Source of the DNA: Conexibacter stalactiti
Lineage (GTDB): Bacteria > Actinomycetota > Thermoleophilia > Solirubrobacterales > Solirubrobacteraceae
Direction: 5' to 3' (one strand)
Assembly (NCBI RefSeq): GCF_035967765.1
Contig: NZ_JAYWIT010000002.1
DNA: 64,000 nt
The notes beneath the pieces were generated by a model. That model saw only the letters and a program-made list of their open reading frames with translations. It did not search any database and had not been told where the DNA came from. The position numbers and the translations under genes are program-made. This document shows, in pieces, positions 52,901 through 59,919 of the stretch. Each line of letters opens with the position of its first letter. The stretch's first letter is position 1.

Positions 52901-53077
52901 CGGGTTTCGGTCCACGGGATCAACGGTGTTCTCCGCGGTGACGACGATGGCTGGGCCGACGGTGAATGGCTGAGGCGGTTCGGCCGCGTCAACCAGCGCT
53001 ACGGCGCATGGGGGACCGCCTATCTGGAGGCGGTGCTGATGCTCGCCGATCGCGTCGTCTCGTCGAGAGGGAAGTGA
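49958..53077 (+). CDS. cas3: Cas3 helicase-nuclease with C-terminal HD domain
   Basis: 1039 residues. Order is helicase first, HD last, as in type I-G. Walker A is AVPTGAGKTATVDALLWAL (about residues 39-57), and motif II is DTTICLDEAHLAEPF (about 180-195). The RecA-2 part shows VVCVATQTFEVGLDADVDAM and ALVQRLGRLNRGG. The HD nuclease shows AAQAHDLGKVDPRFQAF with H873-D874, then GWHHECASVAIL and HLVGAHHGR. All key residues are present, so interference could work. GTG 49958 overlaps the csb2 stop. Confidence 0.93.
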   Translation: MISFAEYFRAIHGHDPYPWQERLAQRCAAGEPPTVIAVPTGAGKTATVDALLWALAMQADRPAVERTVGVRIVWAIDRRILVDEVHRHATRVAVALAAARDDTEAALYPVATALAGLAHQGAVPLVATRWRGGIDPERALHGPLQPQIITSTVGQIGSRLLFRGYGVGAASRALEAGLAAVDTTICLDEAHLAEPFRQCVNRIRELRLAAPEAPALPGLRSITITATPAAGVAPEQVVALTDGDRADPELHRRLHAVKRAALVDPGDVNDRERAAALVRETLAHVERGASTVACVVNTVRRAREVHRQLEAALDGDEVACGLLVGPQRPIDRHDFLDGPGARLFDPDAGGKRVVCVATQTFEVGLDADVDAMVTESASAAALVQRLGRLNRGGRPAREGHATIVRDPQPWLYREDEPLAWSMLEGLLGDGSVDVSVAALEALRPYPQASAPPGAPFLAPETVELLSHTARDFGDWQEVDAEVFWRGVESGADADVSVCWRADLRPERSGAAANGYRELLLAAAPPQRDELLTLSDVAARALIAASFPAGSSAGARRVALGDGDGDVEGGSQTAAPPAYAAAAHELPFIVLRGNQVLVGDDPFDEDELREGVLNAGGRRTIRPWEIKAGDIVMLPARREPIVDGLPWNDQAGDVREAVALDEEVDGGDRPRLPAPVRLNPQALSAALGRSPRRPLTVGSWRRVSTACRRAADRIVRARGTSDRNTALEDLVNALADLLPSHPAFASLAPDALAGVGATLVLREIGVVASDGLPQYEPGDAEGEAADDATSVNAHEDDPAWDAAARARPLERSWVLVPVPTDDLERADRRGAGDLAPPTLRSHLADVRDQVDDYTSALGLAAPLRDSLRLAAQAHDLGKVDPRFQAFLRGGVHAIGAAPIAKSEFGTGDRGTARIAAHLAGLPRGWHHECASVAILEDAVSTGQFVPSEGVDLDLTLHLVGAHHGRDRERPSVADGGATPGPFRVSVHGINGVLRGDDDGWADGEWLRRFGRVNQRYGAWGTAYLEAVLMLADRVVSSRGK

Positions 53078-54003
53078 TGGCGCTCACGCTGAAGTGGATG
53101 CAGGCGCACGCGCCGTACATGCCGATCGCAACCGCCGGATTGCTCGCGCTGCTCGAAGGCGCGGGCGAGGAAGCGGCCGCACGGTGGGAGGTCGACCGCG
53201 CCGGACGGGCGGCGCTCCAGATCGAGACGAACCTCGACGCCGACGGCGTCGCGGCGGTGATCGCCGACGCGCCGTGGCCCGACGAGAGCCGCGTCGACTG
53301 GCCCGGAGGGAGCCGCAACGGCGCGCAGGCGCTGAAGCCGCTCCTGAAGGCGACCGGCCAGCCACTTCAGACGTTCCGCGACATGGTCGCCGCCGCACCC
53401 GAACTTGAAGCCGCGACACTGCGAGCGATCGTCACCGACGGCGTCCTCGACAGCGAGGGGCTCCCAGCCCGCAGCCGGTTGCTGCGCGGCGTCAAGTCCG
53501 ACCTCACAAGCGCCTTCAAGCCACCGCGACGCTTCGCCGGCGACGAGTTCGCCGCCGAGCTGCGGGACGGTCTGACGTTCCGGACCGACGCGAAAGGACT
53601 CGGCCTCGGTCTCGTGCCCGAAGTGCAGACCTTCGGCGGCACGACCGGACCGGACCCGGCGAGCATCGACGCCTACTCGCCACTCCTGCATGCGCTGATC
53701 TGGAACGGCATCGTCGCGCTGCCGCCGGTGCCGGTCATGCGCGGTCGCACACGCATGGTCGGCGGACCGCTGGCCAGCGGCTCCGACGTGCTCTCCTGGC
53801 CGCGGTGGCGGGTCGCGGTCGGCCTGAGCGGCCTGCGAACGCTCTTCAGCCTGGCCGAGGTGCACGCCGACGAGCCCGACCTGACGCATCTGTCCCGCCG
53901 CGGCATCGACCGCGTCTACCGCGCCCGCGCCATCCCGCTCAACAACATGATCGCCGTCTACCGCTGGGGCGAAGAGATCGCCGCCGGTGCGGGGAGGAGG
54001 TGA
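53077..54003 (+). CDS. csb3: Type I-G Csb3 protein
   Basis: 308 residues. Matches Csb3 (GSU0052-like) in length, gene order and sequence style: MALTLKWMQAHAPYMPIATA, then FKPPRRFAGDEFAAELRDGL, AYSPLLHALIWNGIVALPPV and a late ARAIPLNNMIAVYRWGEE. Csb3 is thought to be a subunit of the type I-G effector in subtypes without the large Csx17 protein, possibly the target-recognition subunit. Start overlaps the cas3 stop as TGATG. Last gene before array 3. Confidence 0.82.
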   Translation: MALTLKWMQAHAPYMPIATAGLLALLEGAGEEAAARWEVDRAGRAALQIETNLDADGVAAVIADAPWPDESRVDWPGGSRNGAQALKPLLKATGQPLQTFRDMVAAAPELEAATLRAIVTDGVLDSEGLPARSRLLRGVKSDLTSAFKPPRRFAGDEFAAELRDGLTFRTDAKGLGLGLVPEVQTFGGTTGPDPASIDAYSPLLHALIWNGIVALPPVPVMRGRTRMVGGPLASGSDVLSWPRWRVAVGLSGLRTLFSLAEVHADEPDLTHLSRRGIDRVYRARAIPLNNMIAVYRWGEEIAAGAGRR

Positions 54004-54212
54004 TGCGGCGCGACGATGCTGGAGCCAGCGCCGGCTCGAGCACAACTGGCATCCGGCGTCGTCGAGCGGGCGTCCAAGTGACGGACCGTCGTTGCGTCCA
54101 TGAGCGGTCCTAGACAACCGGACCCCGTGAAAGGGCCGCGCCGGTGCTCATCTCGGACGCGAGCGAGCGCTGAGGTGCGTCCGCTGCAGATCGCGGCCGT
54201 ATCCTGCGAGCC

Positions 54213-54678
54213 GTCACCGCGGCCTCCTGGCCACGGCTCCGTTGAAGCGAGGGCTGGCCGAACGGCGGCCACCCGTACAACGATCACCGCGGACTCAGGG
54301 CTGCGGCTCCGTTGAAGCGACGTGGTGCGCACCGACCGCGCCGGGCGCTTCAAGTCACCGCGGCCTGCTGGTTGCGTCTCCGTTGAAGCGTCGGCGATCG
54401 ACCTGCCACTCCCGCGAGCCACCTGTCCTCACCGCGGCCTTCGAGGCCGCGGCCTCGTTGAAGCATTCGCTGCCTGGCGACGGAGGAGTGGCAAGCCGGC
54501 ACACCGCGGCCAGGCCGCGGCTCCGTTGAAGCGTGATAGATCGTCAGGGCAACTGCGTCTATATCGTCGAGCCATCGCGGCGCTGGACCGCGGTTCCGTT
54601 GAAGCCCGTCGCTGGGATTCGTCGTGGCGGAGTGAACCGAGCGTCACCGCGGTCTCAGGGCCGCGGCTCCGTAGAGCG
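54213..54678 (+). CRISPR. CRISPR array 3, about 7 strongly diverged repeats
   Basis: Units at 54213, 54283, 54354, 54428, 54500, 54570 and 54643, oriented like the effector operon (opposite to arrays 1 and 2). Each ends GTTGAAGC except the last (GTAGAGC). No two are alike, yet most still form the central hairpin, for example CCGCGGCCT-TCG-AGGCCGCGG at 54433-54453. They carry GGCTCCG (the array 2 variant), not GGCCCCG. Spacers are about 33-39 bp. The 209 bp between csb3 and the array may contain its leader. Confidence 0.85.
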
Positions 54679-55467
54679 AGTCGGAGCAGGCAACACTTCG
54701 ACTCCAATCGACTGCTGCCTCAGCGTCGCTGCGTTCGCAGGCGCGACCTTCGCCGACCGCTCTGTTTCGGCCTGTTTGACGAGAGGACGGGGACGGCTTG
54801 TGTTCGCCTCATCTGTGGTGGCTCAGCGGCCGCCGTGTCAACAGAACGGTGGTCGGCAGAGGGATCTTCTCGGTCGGATGCGTATTGCCGCTGACCCATT
54901 GCCCGCTCGTGGCAGTCCGTACGCGAAGGCGAGGTGACCGAACCGCCATTCGATGCGGCGTGTCGTGCCGGTTCGGTCGGAATCCTCGCTCCTCCGTTTC
55001 GCCAGCTGTGGCGGCGAATTCTGCGACCGAACCGATCTGGCAGCGGTTCGGTCGCAGGCTTCGATAAACGGCCGTCTGAAGCGTCTGCGGAAGCCGCGAA
55101 ACGCGTTGGGCCACGGGGTTCCCGCCAGCGGCGCGGACGTCGTCTCAGGGCTGATCAACACGGTGACTTCGTTGTGGCACAGACGATCAGCCACATCGGC
55201 GGCCTTGTCATCGCAGAACCGGAGGAGAGTCCCCGGCTCTGATCGATTGCGTGACGGCATCCCGTCAGCTCGCCTCGCCAGCGTCACAGGCTCATCCACA
55301 TAGGTCGCCCGCAGCATCGGCTCCGCCTCTCGTCGCACGTCTCGTCTTCGTCCTCGTGATGTCGATCGTCGTGCGGCTGTGGCTCTGCTCCGGGACGTCT
55401 TCACCGCGATCGGAACGGCTCGTTCTCGCACCTGCGGCTCGAGTGAATCCAACCGCTGGAGGTCCTC
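54679..55467. other. Non-coding region with paired CGAACCG palindromes
   Basis: 789 bp without a convincing gene. GACCGAACCG (or its complement) occurs four times in 122 bp as two inverted repeats. One is 54935-54945 with 54969-54979. The other is CTGCGACCGAACCG at 55021-55034 with its perfect complement at 55043-55056, 9 bp apart. The position ahead of the primase and helicase genes suggests an origin of transfer or replication, or operators for a regulator. Confidence 0.5.
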
Positions 55468-55713
55468 ATGTTCGTTCCCACCGTTTCCGACGCGCTCCTC
55501 TCCGAGCACGAGCGCGCCGCCGTTCGCGCCGACCGGCTCAACCAGCTTGTCGGCGCTCGTCGCGCAGAGGCGCAGCGCCGGTTCGACCAGCGGCTCGCGC
55601 AGGGCTTCACGAGGGCCGAGGCGCTCGCGTTCGTCGCGCGAGATCTCCGGGCCGGACGGCGGGCGATCGTGATGCGCGATGTCGCTCGGATGGAGGTGCG
55701 CGAGCTGCTGTAG
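55468..55713 (+). CDS. Small helical hypothetical protein
   Basis: 81 residues, basic, predicted all-helical (SEHERAAVRADRLNQLVGAR, then RFDQRLAQGFTRAEALAFVA). GGAGG precedes the ATG by 7 bp. The start of a rightward run of element genes. Function not recognised. Confidence 0.6.
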   Translation: MFVPTVSDALLSEHERAAVRADRLNQLVGARRAEAQRRFDQRLAQGFTRAEALAFVARDLRAGRRAIVMRDVARMEVRELL

Positions 55714-55787
55714 CTGGCATCCGCCGGGGTGGATTTCTCGCGAGCTGCGACGTGCCCGTCATCAGCCCGCGATGAGGGAGCGAGAGC

Positions 55788-56285
55788 ATGTCGGTCGAGG
55801 TCGTGTCTTCAACCGGGTCCGCAGGGCGTCGCTGCGAGATCTGCGGTAGCCCACCTCAAGCGGGCTGCGGCACCTGCGCTCGACGGAGTCGGGACCGGCG
55901 CCGCGGCGAGGCGCTCCAGCTTGTTCGGAGCGGCACGACGCTGCGGCGCGCGGCGCGCGAGGCGGGCGTCGACCGCGAGGCGCTGAGACGGGCGCTGACG
56001 GGAGATCAGGCGGACGAGACGATCTCGAATGGCCCGCTTCGACTCGCAGTCGAGCACGCGATGCGGCGAGGTGGGCTGAGCCTGTCGGAGATCGCGCGGC
56101 GCGCGGACCCGCCGTTCGGCGACGCGACGCAGGTCGCGCGGCTGATCGGTCGGATCAGAACTCCGCGCTGTCGACGCGGCGAGCGGTTCTACCCGCCTCG
56201 CTACCGCACCGAGATCTCGGTGGACGACGCCGTCCGCGTCGCTCGAGCGGCCGGCATCGACCCGATCGACATCGAAGGACTCTGA
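55788..56285 (+). CDS. HTH protein with N-terminal zinc-ribbon-like cysteines
   Basis: 165 residues. Four Cys near the N-terminus (CEICGSPPQAGCGTC) suggest a small zinc knuckle. A helix-turn-helix follows (SGTTLRRAAREAGVDREALR), then a second possible one (GGLSLSEIARRADPPFGDAT). A DNA-binding role is likely, perhaps linked to the primase 16 bp downstream. Confidence 0.6.
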   Translation: MSVEVVSSTGSAGRRCEICGSPPQAGCGTCARRSRDRRRGEALQLVRSGTTLRRAAREAGVDREALRRALTGDQADETISNGPLRLAVEHAMRRGGLSLSEIARRADPPFGDATQVARLIGRIRTPRCRRGERFYPPRYRTEISVDDAVRVARAAGIDPIDIEGL

Positions 56286-56301
56286 GCGAAAGGAGGTGAC
56301 C

Positions 56302-57498
56302 TTGTCCGTCACGACTGCTCCACGCCTTGCTTCATCGGCGCGAGAACGTGCGCGCCGAGCCGCCGTCGCGGTCGGCGACGATCCGACGGCCGAAGTCGAG
56401 CTGCCGTGCCAGATCCGGCTGCCCGGCGGCCAGGTCTATGACGGAGAGATGCCGGCGTGGCGGCACCGGCGACTGCATCTCTCGCTGCTGCATGGCGGCA
56501 GCGACGGGATCATGGAGCTCGGCTGCGGTCGTCGCCCGCCGGGCGGCAAGACGCGGTGGTCCAGCCGCGACGACGAAGACTCGTTCCTTCCGGGCGGGGC
56601 GCGTGCTGGCGACCATGCGATCTGGCTCGACCAGACGCTCGCCCGCGTTGCCGCAATCGCCGCGCGACCTCGAACCGAGGTCGCCGTCGTGCCGTCGGTG
56701 CGCAGCGAGCCCTCCGGCGGGAAGGCAGCAGTCGCGTCGACCAGCTGGCTGTGGCTCGACGTCGACCTGCCGGAGGCGCTGCCGCGGCTCTACGAGCTGC
56801 TGCTCGAGCGGCCGCCGCACCTGCGCGTCGAGTCGGCCGGCTCCGGCGGTGAGCACGCCTACTGGAAGCTCGACCGGCCGCTTCCGGCGAGGATGGTCGA
56901 TCCGCGGACCGGCGAAGTGCAGGAGTGGATCGAGCGGGCGCACCTGCGGCTCGTTCGCCGCGTCGGCCGCTGGGCTGAGGTCGGCGGGCGGCCGAAGCTG
57001 CTCGGCGCCGACCAGGCGTGCGTCGACCGCGGCCGGCTGATGCGGCTCAGCGGCACGGTCAACTACAAGCGCGGACGTCACGCGCGCATCATCTCTGCCG
57101 ACCTCGCCCGCCCGTCGTACCGGCTGCGTGACCTCGTCGGCGGTCTGCCGGATCTCAGAGGTCGTCGGCGGCCGCGCCGCGTCGGCAGCTGGGTCGCCAA
57201 CGTCGACCCGTACAAGCGGATCCCGCCGGCGGACTACTTCCTCGCCCTCGCCGGCGTCGAAGTGCCCGACCGCGGCCTCGTCCGCTGTCCGGCGCCTGAC
57301 CACGACGACGCGCACGCCAGCTGCAACGTCGGCGACGACGCGTCGATCGGCTGGTGGTGCCATGGCTGCGCGCGCGGGGGGTCGATCTACGACCTCGCTT
57401 CCATGCTGCTCGGCGGTCCGACCGGTGCCGCGCTCCGCGGCGCCGACTTCCGCGCAGCGAAGGCGCTCGTCGTCGAGCGGTTCGGTCACCGCGGCTAG
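56302..57498 (+). CDS. RepB-type primase-like replication protein with zinc ribbon
   Basis: About 398 residues. The central part resembles RepB/AEP-type primases: TSWLWLDVDLPEALPRLYEL (acidic DVD pair near residue 155), SAGSGGEHAYWKLDRPLPAR and RLMRLSGTVNYKRGRHARI. The C-terminus has a CHC2-type zinc ribbon, LVRCPAPDHDDAHASCNVGD and WWCHGCARGGSIYDLASML. It probably primes replication of the excised element. TTG 56302 is preferred because AAAGGAGG, a full Shine-Dalgarno match, lies 5 bp upstream; a GTG at 56296 would lie inside it. Confidence 0.7.
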   Translation: MSVTTAPRLASSARERARRAAVAVGDDPTAEVELPCQIRLPGGQVYDGEMPAWRHRRLHLSLLHGGSDGIMELGCGRRPPGGKTRWSSRDDEDSFLPGGARAGDHAIWLDQTLARVAAIAARPRTEVAVVPSVRSEPSGGKAAVASTSWLWLDVDLPEALPRLYELLLERPPHLRVESAGSGGEHAYWKLDRPLPARMVDPRTGEVQEWIERAHLRLVRRVGRWAEVGGRPKLLGADQACVDRGRLMRLSGTVNYKRGRHARIISADLARPSYRLRDLVGGLPDLRGRRRPRRVGSWVANVDPYKRIPPADYFLALAGVEVPDRGLVRCPAPDHDDAHASCNVGDDASIGWWCHGCARGGSIYDLASMLLGGPTGAALRGADFRAAKALVVERFGHRG

Positions 57499-57535
57499 TC
57501 ACATCACATAGGCGCTCAGCGCCGTCCGAGGAGAT

Positions 57536-57574
57536 GCGCCCGCTGGCCCCCAGGTCGGCGGGCGCTTCGTCGTT
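57536..57574 (+). terminator. Hairpin terminator after the primase gene
   Basis: GCGCCCGC and GCGGGCGC form an 8-bp stem around a 14-nt loop, followed by TTCGTCGTTAA. A small hairpin GGCGC-TCA-GCGCC precedes it at 57511-57523. The next gene starts 38 bp after. Confidence 0.65.
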
Positions 57575-57611
57575 AACGAGCGGGCCGCTGAGCGGCCCAG
57601 GAGGACCGACT

Positions 57612-58094
57612 ATGCACAGGAAGCTGACTGGCTGGGAGCGGACGATCGCGGTCTTCGCGGACGGCTGCTGCCGTCGTTTCATCGAGCCGCTCTCCAGCGG
57701 CGGGTTCGACGTCATCGTGATGGACGACGTCGGCCAGCTGCACGCCAACGCCGGCAACGGCCTTGTCGATCTCGCGATCGTCGAGTGGCCTGCCGAGGAG
57801 CCCGGCCTCCGGAATGTGATCTCGCCGTTGGTCGAGTCGTGCGGCGTGATCGTCGCCACCGGCGCTCCGCGCGCCGCGGGATTCCCTGACCGCGCTGTCG
57901 CAATCCAGGCGGGCGCGGACGCCGCGATCTCGACTCAGTTCGAGGCCGATGAGCTCCACCGGACGGTCCGGGCCGTTCTGAGGCAGACGAGGTGCCGGCG
58001 GAGCGCGTTGCGGCGCGTTCAGCTCTGCGTCTTCGAGCTGCGAGACCGGGTGCGGCGATTCAGCCGTCGCGTCGGCGGCTGTCTTCGCAGGTGA
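57612..58094 (+). CDS. Pseudo-receiver protein without DNA-binding domain
   Basis: 160 residues. The first ~120 follow the receiver fold: ERTIAVFADGCCRRFIEPLS, FDVIVMDDVGQLHANAGNGL, VDLAIVEWPAEEP, CGVIVATGAPRAA, QAGADAAISTQFEADEL. The strand that should end in the phospho-acceptor Asp reads LAIVEW (Glu). Arg-rich tail replaces an output domain. It is a paralogue of the N-terminal part of 58257-58955. AGGAGGA lies 7 bp before the ATG. Confidence 0.6.
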   Translation: MHRKLTGWERTIAVFADGCCRRFIEPLSSGGFDVIVMDDVGQLHANAGNGLVDLAIVEWPAEEPGLRNVISPLVESCGVIVATGAPRAAGFPDRAVAIQAGADAAISTQFEADELHRTVRAVLRQTRCRRSALRRVQLCVFELRDRVRRFSRRVGGCLRR

Positions 58095-58173
58095 CGGCTG
58101 CTCGCCGCGGCCCGGACCCCATCGCGATCAGGAGTGCTCTGGAGCGGCGGCGACGCCGCCCGGAGGTGTTGAC

Positions 58174-58217
58174 GAGGCTCGTCGTCCCGTTCGGGGCGGC
58201 GGGCCTCTTTCGTCGTT
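58174..58217 (+). terminator. Hairpin terminator between the two pseudo-receiver genes
   Basis: A 16-bp stem, GAGGCTCGTCGTCCCG with its complement (three G-U pairs), has a TT loop and is followed by TTTCGTCGTTAAC. It is one of the strongest hairpins in the window. Confidence 0.8.
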
Positions 58218-58256
58218 AACGAACGGGGCTGCTTCGCGCGGCTCAGGAGGCTTTCG

Positions 58257-58955
58257 ATGACCCAGACCACCGCGCCGCCGGCGGTCACGAACTCGCTCGC
58301 GATCGCCGTCTTCGCCACCGACCGGTGTCGGCGGCTGGCACAACGACTTGCCGGGCACGGCTACGAGATCGTCTTGATCGACGACGCCGGGGAGCTGGTC
58401 GCCCGCGCCGGCGCCGGCAACCTCGCTGTCGCGATCGTCCACGTCGCGAGCAATCGACCGCATCACCGTGCCCTTGTGGCCCAGCTCGCGCCGGCGTGCA
58501 GCGTCCTCGCACTCACGGGCGACTCCGGACCCGACGGTGAGACGGCCCGCATCCGAGCGCTGATGGCCGGAGCGGAGGCTGCGCTGCCGGTGGACGTCGA
58601 CTACGTCGAGCTGCTCTGGAACGTCCAAGCCCTGCTCCGACGGAGCGCAGCGCGCACTCCGAGGCTCAGGGTCGGGCCGCTGGCGATAGACAGCCAGCGA
58701 CGGGATGTCCGCCTCCGTGGCGAACCGCTGGCGCTGACGCCGATCGAGTTGCAGCTGCTCGTCGCGCTGGCACGCAGCCCTGACGTCGCGCAGCGCCGCG
58801 AGGAGCTGCTCGCAACGGTCTGGGACTGGCCGGATGCCGACCGCGCCGGCTCCCGCACGCTCGACAACCACGCTTCGCGCCTGCGACGCAAGCTCGCCCG
58901 TGATGGCGACGACTTCGTCGTGGCCGTGCGCGGCGTCGGCTACCGGCTGCGCTGA
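58257..58955 (+). CDS. OmpR-type regulator with non-canonical receiver
   Basis: 232 residues. The receiver-like part (SLAIAVFATDRCRRLAQRLA, YEIVLIDDAGELVARAG) lacks the phospho-Asp (LAVAIVHVASN). The C-terminal winged helix is intact: LTPIELQLLVALARSPDVAQ, LLATVWDWPDADRAGS, TLDNHASRLRRKLARDGDDF, VRGVGYRLR. It should bind DNA without phosphorylation, perhaps controlled by partner binding to the paralogue at 57612. AGGAGG precedes ATG 58257. Confidence 0.75.
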   Translation: MTQTTAPPAVTNSLAIAVFATDRCRRLAQRLAGHGYEIVLIDDAGELVARAGAGNLAVAIVHVASNRPHHRALVAQLAPACSVLALTGDSGPDGETARIRALMAGAEAALPVDVDYVELLWNVQALLRRSAARTPRLRVGPLAIDSQRRDVRLRGEPLALTPIELQLLVALARSPDVAQRREELLATVWDWPDADRAGSRTLDNHASRLRRKLARDGDDFVVAVRGVGYRLR

Positions 58956-59060
58956 CCCAGCCTGCCCTCGCCGACGTGCCGCCCGTTGCGTGCGCCGACG
59001 CGGGCTACCTGATCTACCGCAACCGCCGCCATCACGGCGGCGATGAAGGAGGTGGTCGCG

Positions 59061-59660
59061 ATGATCGCGACGCCCACGATGACCTCGCCGATCCCTGACG
59101 CCGTCGAGCACGAGCTGCTCCAGACGCGGGCGCGGCTGAGAGCCGAGCATCACCATCTGACGCTCGCTCAGCAGGAGCTGGTGGCGGCCGAGGCGCTGCG
59201 GGCCGTCTCCGCCGAGTGGGTGTGCGACGCGCTGGTTGCCGACGAGTCGACGGTGCCGCTCTTCGTCGGCTGTGCCCGCCGAGCCGAGGACGAGCGAGAG
59301 CGGCTCAGCTGGTTGACGCTGAGTGCGCTGCGCGCCGCCGCGCTGAAGACGCCGACGATGCTCGCGCTCGGCGCTGACGCCGGCGCCGCCGCACCAGATC
59401 GCCGCGCTGCGCTGAGACACGCCCTGGATGCCAGCGGCGGGGCCGTCACGGTCGGGACGCTGCGCGACGTCCTGAGACGCGGCTGCGGCCGCTGGACGCA
59501 CTGCAACGAGCAGATCGCGGCCGCCAGCGACGGCGCGGTGCGCCGCAGCTGGCAAGTCGTGCGGCTCGCCGGCCATGAGGAGCTGCTTGAGCTCACCGCC
59601 TCCGGATCCAGCCGGCGCGGACGCCGACGGCCCGCGCCGCGGCGCCGGCGCGGCGCGTGA
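59061..59660 (+). CDS. Hypothetical element protein
   Basis: 199 residues, helical and Ala/Arg-rich. N-terminal part VEHELLQTRARLRAEHHHLT LAQQ could form a coiled coil; the C-terminus is strongly basic (RRGRRRPAPRRRRGA). AAGGAGGTG lies 8 bp before ATG 59061. Function not recognised; it leads into the helicase genes. Confidence 0.55.
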   Translation: MIATPTMTSPIPDAVEHELLQTRARLRAEHHHLTLAQQELVAAEALRAVSAEWVCDALVADESTVPLFVGCARRAEDERERLSWLTLSALRAAALKTPTMLALGADAGAAAPDRRAALRHALDASGGAVTVGTLRDVLRRGCGRWTHCNEQIAAASDGAVRRSWQVVRLAGHEELLELTASGSSRRGRRRPAPRRRRGA

Positions 59661-59706
59661 CGCCGCCTCGTCCTTCGACAACCCAATCCCCACGGAGGCA
59701 TCGATC

Positions 59707-59919
59707 ATGAGCATCTACGACGACCCGGAGTTCGAGCAGGAGTTCGTCTACCTCGACGGCGAGGCGGCCGAGTTCGGCATGCAGGCGATCGACCCGGCCG
59801 AGGTCCTCGACGCGCTCGCGCGCGACGAGGCCGGCTACCCCGAGGAGCTGCCCGCCGAGCTCTTCGACGAGGACGGCGAGCTGGTCGGAGAGGACGGCGA
59901 TCTCGATGAGCGTCGCTGA
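59707..59919 (+). CDS. Small acidic protein upstream of the UvrD-like helicase
   Basis: 70 residues, very acidic (EFEQEFVYLDGEAAEFGMQA ... EDGELVGEDGDLDERR). A GGAG lies 10 bp before the ATG. Its 3' end overlaps the helicase start by 14 bases, so the two are co-translated. Acidic mimicry of DNA or helicase binding is possible but only a guess. Confidence 0.55.
   Translation: MSIYDDPEFEQEFVYLDGEAAEFGMQAIDPAEVLDALARDEAGYPEELPAELFDEDGELVGEDGDLDERR

Noticed and set aside
54838..55509. Minus-strand open frame of 223 codons across the palindrome region
   Set aside because: Composition and lack of start signal argue against coding. The palindromes and lower coding character fit a regulatory region.
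56332..57489. 385-codon open frame opposite the primase gene
   Set aside because: The plus strand carries the zinc-ribbon cysteines and a perfect Shine-Dalgarno sequence; the minus frame is a shadow.
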